Assembly: GCF_002022275.1 (NCBI RefSeq)
Contig: NZ_MSDF01000040.1
Location: 1-64,000 of the forward strand
Source: Pseudomonas fluorescens
GTDB taxonomy: Bacteria > Pseudomonadota > Gammaproteobacteria > Pseudomonadales > Pseudomonadaceae
Direction: 5' to 3'
DNA: 64,000 bases
The notes under the pieces are model-generated. The model ran no database searches and was not told the origin of the DNA. It was given only the letters and a program-made list of their open reading frames with translations. Every line of letters starts with the position of its first letter. Within the stretch, counting starts at the first letter, position 1. The position numbers and the translations under genes were made by a program. Below are positions 63,138 to 64,000 of the stretch, piece by piece.

Positions 63138-64000
63138 ATGTCGAATCGAACGCAAGCACTGTCGCGGCTGATGAGCGCGCTGGAATCCTCCGGTTTGTCT
63201 GCCCATGTGGTGGTGGAAGACGGCACGGCAGGCATCGCCTCGCCAGTGCGCCTGGCCACCGAGTGGACCGGCTTTCACCTCAGTGCGCCGTGGGGCCAGT
63301 GCTACGCCAAAGTGCTGCATGACGACATGCGCGCACTGATCGATATCGAGCGCACCGGCCGCGCCACCCAGATGGCGGCTGATTGCGATGTGACCCCCGG
63401 CGTACGCCTGGTAGACGCCGCCGCCGGGGTTTTACTGCTGGACGCCTTGCCCGCCACCGAATGGCGCTGGGCTCGGCTGGATGAGTTGATGCAACCTGAG
63501 CGGCTGCAAGCGCTATGGGCGTTGAAGCGCCAGTTGCACGTCGGCACTTCACCGGGCTTCAACCGCTCGCCACTGCAGGATATTCGGCACCTGCGTGAAC
63601 TCTGCGCCCGCGATGGCGTGGCGCTGCCCGCTGACCACGCCTGGATCGAGACTTGCATTGATCTGGCGTGGACCGCGCTGCAATTCAACCCCGCCGCCTC
63701 GGTGCCGCTGCACGGGGACGGTGTGGCAAGCAACGTGATGATCGGCCCTGGCGGCGCGCTGCAATTGATCGACTTCGACTACGGTGGCTGTTTTGACCCT
63801 TGGTACGACGTGGCGGTCAGCCTCAACGAGTTGTACGCCTTCGAAAGCCAGTGGCGCGCAGGCATCCAGGCGTGGGCCGGCGAGTGCCGCGAAAGCGATT
63901 ACGCGCGCTGCCGTCTCTACGGGCTGATCAACGATTGGTATTGGACCTTGTGGGGGCTGTGGGTCGGCGCGACATCGGCGCGGCCCCTGGAGTTTTCCAA
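63138..64000 (+). CDS. APH-fold phosphotransferase, 3' end outside window
   Basis: Open to the right edge, 287 residues visible. The Brenner-type kinase motif is LHGDGVASNVM (His192, Asp194, Asn199) and the metal-binding DFD motif is LIDFDYGG (Asp212). The N-lobe carries CYAKVLHDD, where the Lys may bind ATP. Family members phosphorylate choline, ethanolamine, hydroxylysine, fructosamine or aminoglycosides. Position 8 nt after the amidohydrolase and behind a DeoR-type regulator favours a catabolic kinase over antibiotic resistance. GTG 63126 is an alternative start. Confidence 0.82.
   Translation, partial: MSNRTQALSRLMSALESSGLSAHVVVEDGTAGIASPVRLATEWTGFHLSAPWGQCYAKVLHDDMRALIDIERTGRATQMAADCDVTPGVRLVDAAAGVLLLDALPATEWRWARLDELMQPERLQALWALKRQLHVGTSPGFNRSPLQDIRHLRELCARDGVALPADHAWIETCIDLAWTALQFNPAASVPLHGDGVASNVMIGPGGALQLIDFDYGGCFDPWYDVAVSLNELYAFESQWRAGIQAWAGECRESDYARCRLYGLINDWYWTLWGLWVGATSARPLEFS

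Overview
The window is high-GC Pseudomonas DNA, most likely from the P. fluorescens group. The grounds are the gene set (SpuD/PuuA/PuuB polyamine genes, RpiR-controlled inositol catabolism, DksA paralogue, CusCBA-like copper efflux, OmpR/EnvZ-type two-component pair) and many GTGGGAGC-GGCTTGC inverted repeats (REP/REPIN type) of the kind scattered through fluorescens-group genomes. No rRNA, tRNA, transposase, integrase or CRISPR array was seen. The sequence looks like chromosomal backbone with accessory modules, cut at both ends inside genes (an Rhs protein on the left, an APH-fold kinase on the right).

Layout. 1-3392 (-): most of an Rhs/YD-repeat protein. 3533-9034: an RND pump operon (-) and a divergent Bcr/CflA-type MFS transporter (+), sharing a short intergenic region with a perfect 11-2-11 palindrome. 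9111-12133: pirin, an MscS-like channel with a cyclic-nucleotide-binding domain, and an AhpD-like protein. 12137-14287 (-): TonB-dependent siderophore receptor. 14494-19283: polyamine cluster (AraC regulator, glutamylpolyamine synthetase, polyamine-binding protein, FAD oxidase). 19403-22669: LysR regulator diverging from an aldo/keto reductase, SDR and SRPBCC set. 22806-24858 (-): sensor kinase and response regulator. 25267-26262: membrane protein plus a 24-residue membrane peptide. 26326-29068: MFS transporter divergent from a MocR/PdxR-type regulator. 29095-35070: Cus-type copper/silver efflux (Cys/Met-rich exported peptide, CusC, CusB, CusA with all three metal-relay methionines).

35116-50222 is a nearly complete myo-inositol module: RpiR repressor (-), iolC-DUF2090 fusion, iolE, iolB, iolI, iolD, iolG, iolH, a second Gfo/Idh dehydrogenase, then a sugar ABC importer (binding protein, double ATPase, permease). 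Both its main promoters carry the same TGGAA-N6-TTCCA palindrome, and at the transporter promoter it fills the spacer between -35 and -10. iolA (methylmalonate-semialdehyde dehydrogenase) is absent and must lie elsewhere. REP-like elements punctuate this module at four gene junctions.

50643-56067 holds smaller genes: a DksA paralogue with a degenerate zinc finger, a chemoreceptor with a C-terminal soluble domain, several short hypothetical proteins and an orphan betaine/proline-type binding protein. 56208-59348: a second TonB receptor with an upstream DUF2946 gene (-), and a DUF3995 membrane protein (+). 59462-64000 (+): amidase, DeoR-type regulator, M20-type N-carbamoyl/allantoate-like amidohydrolase and an APH-fold kinase, an apparently co-directed catabolic set whose substrate cannot be read from sequence.

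All function calls come from reading the sequence and remembered family features. No searches were run.
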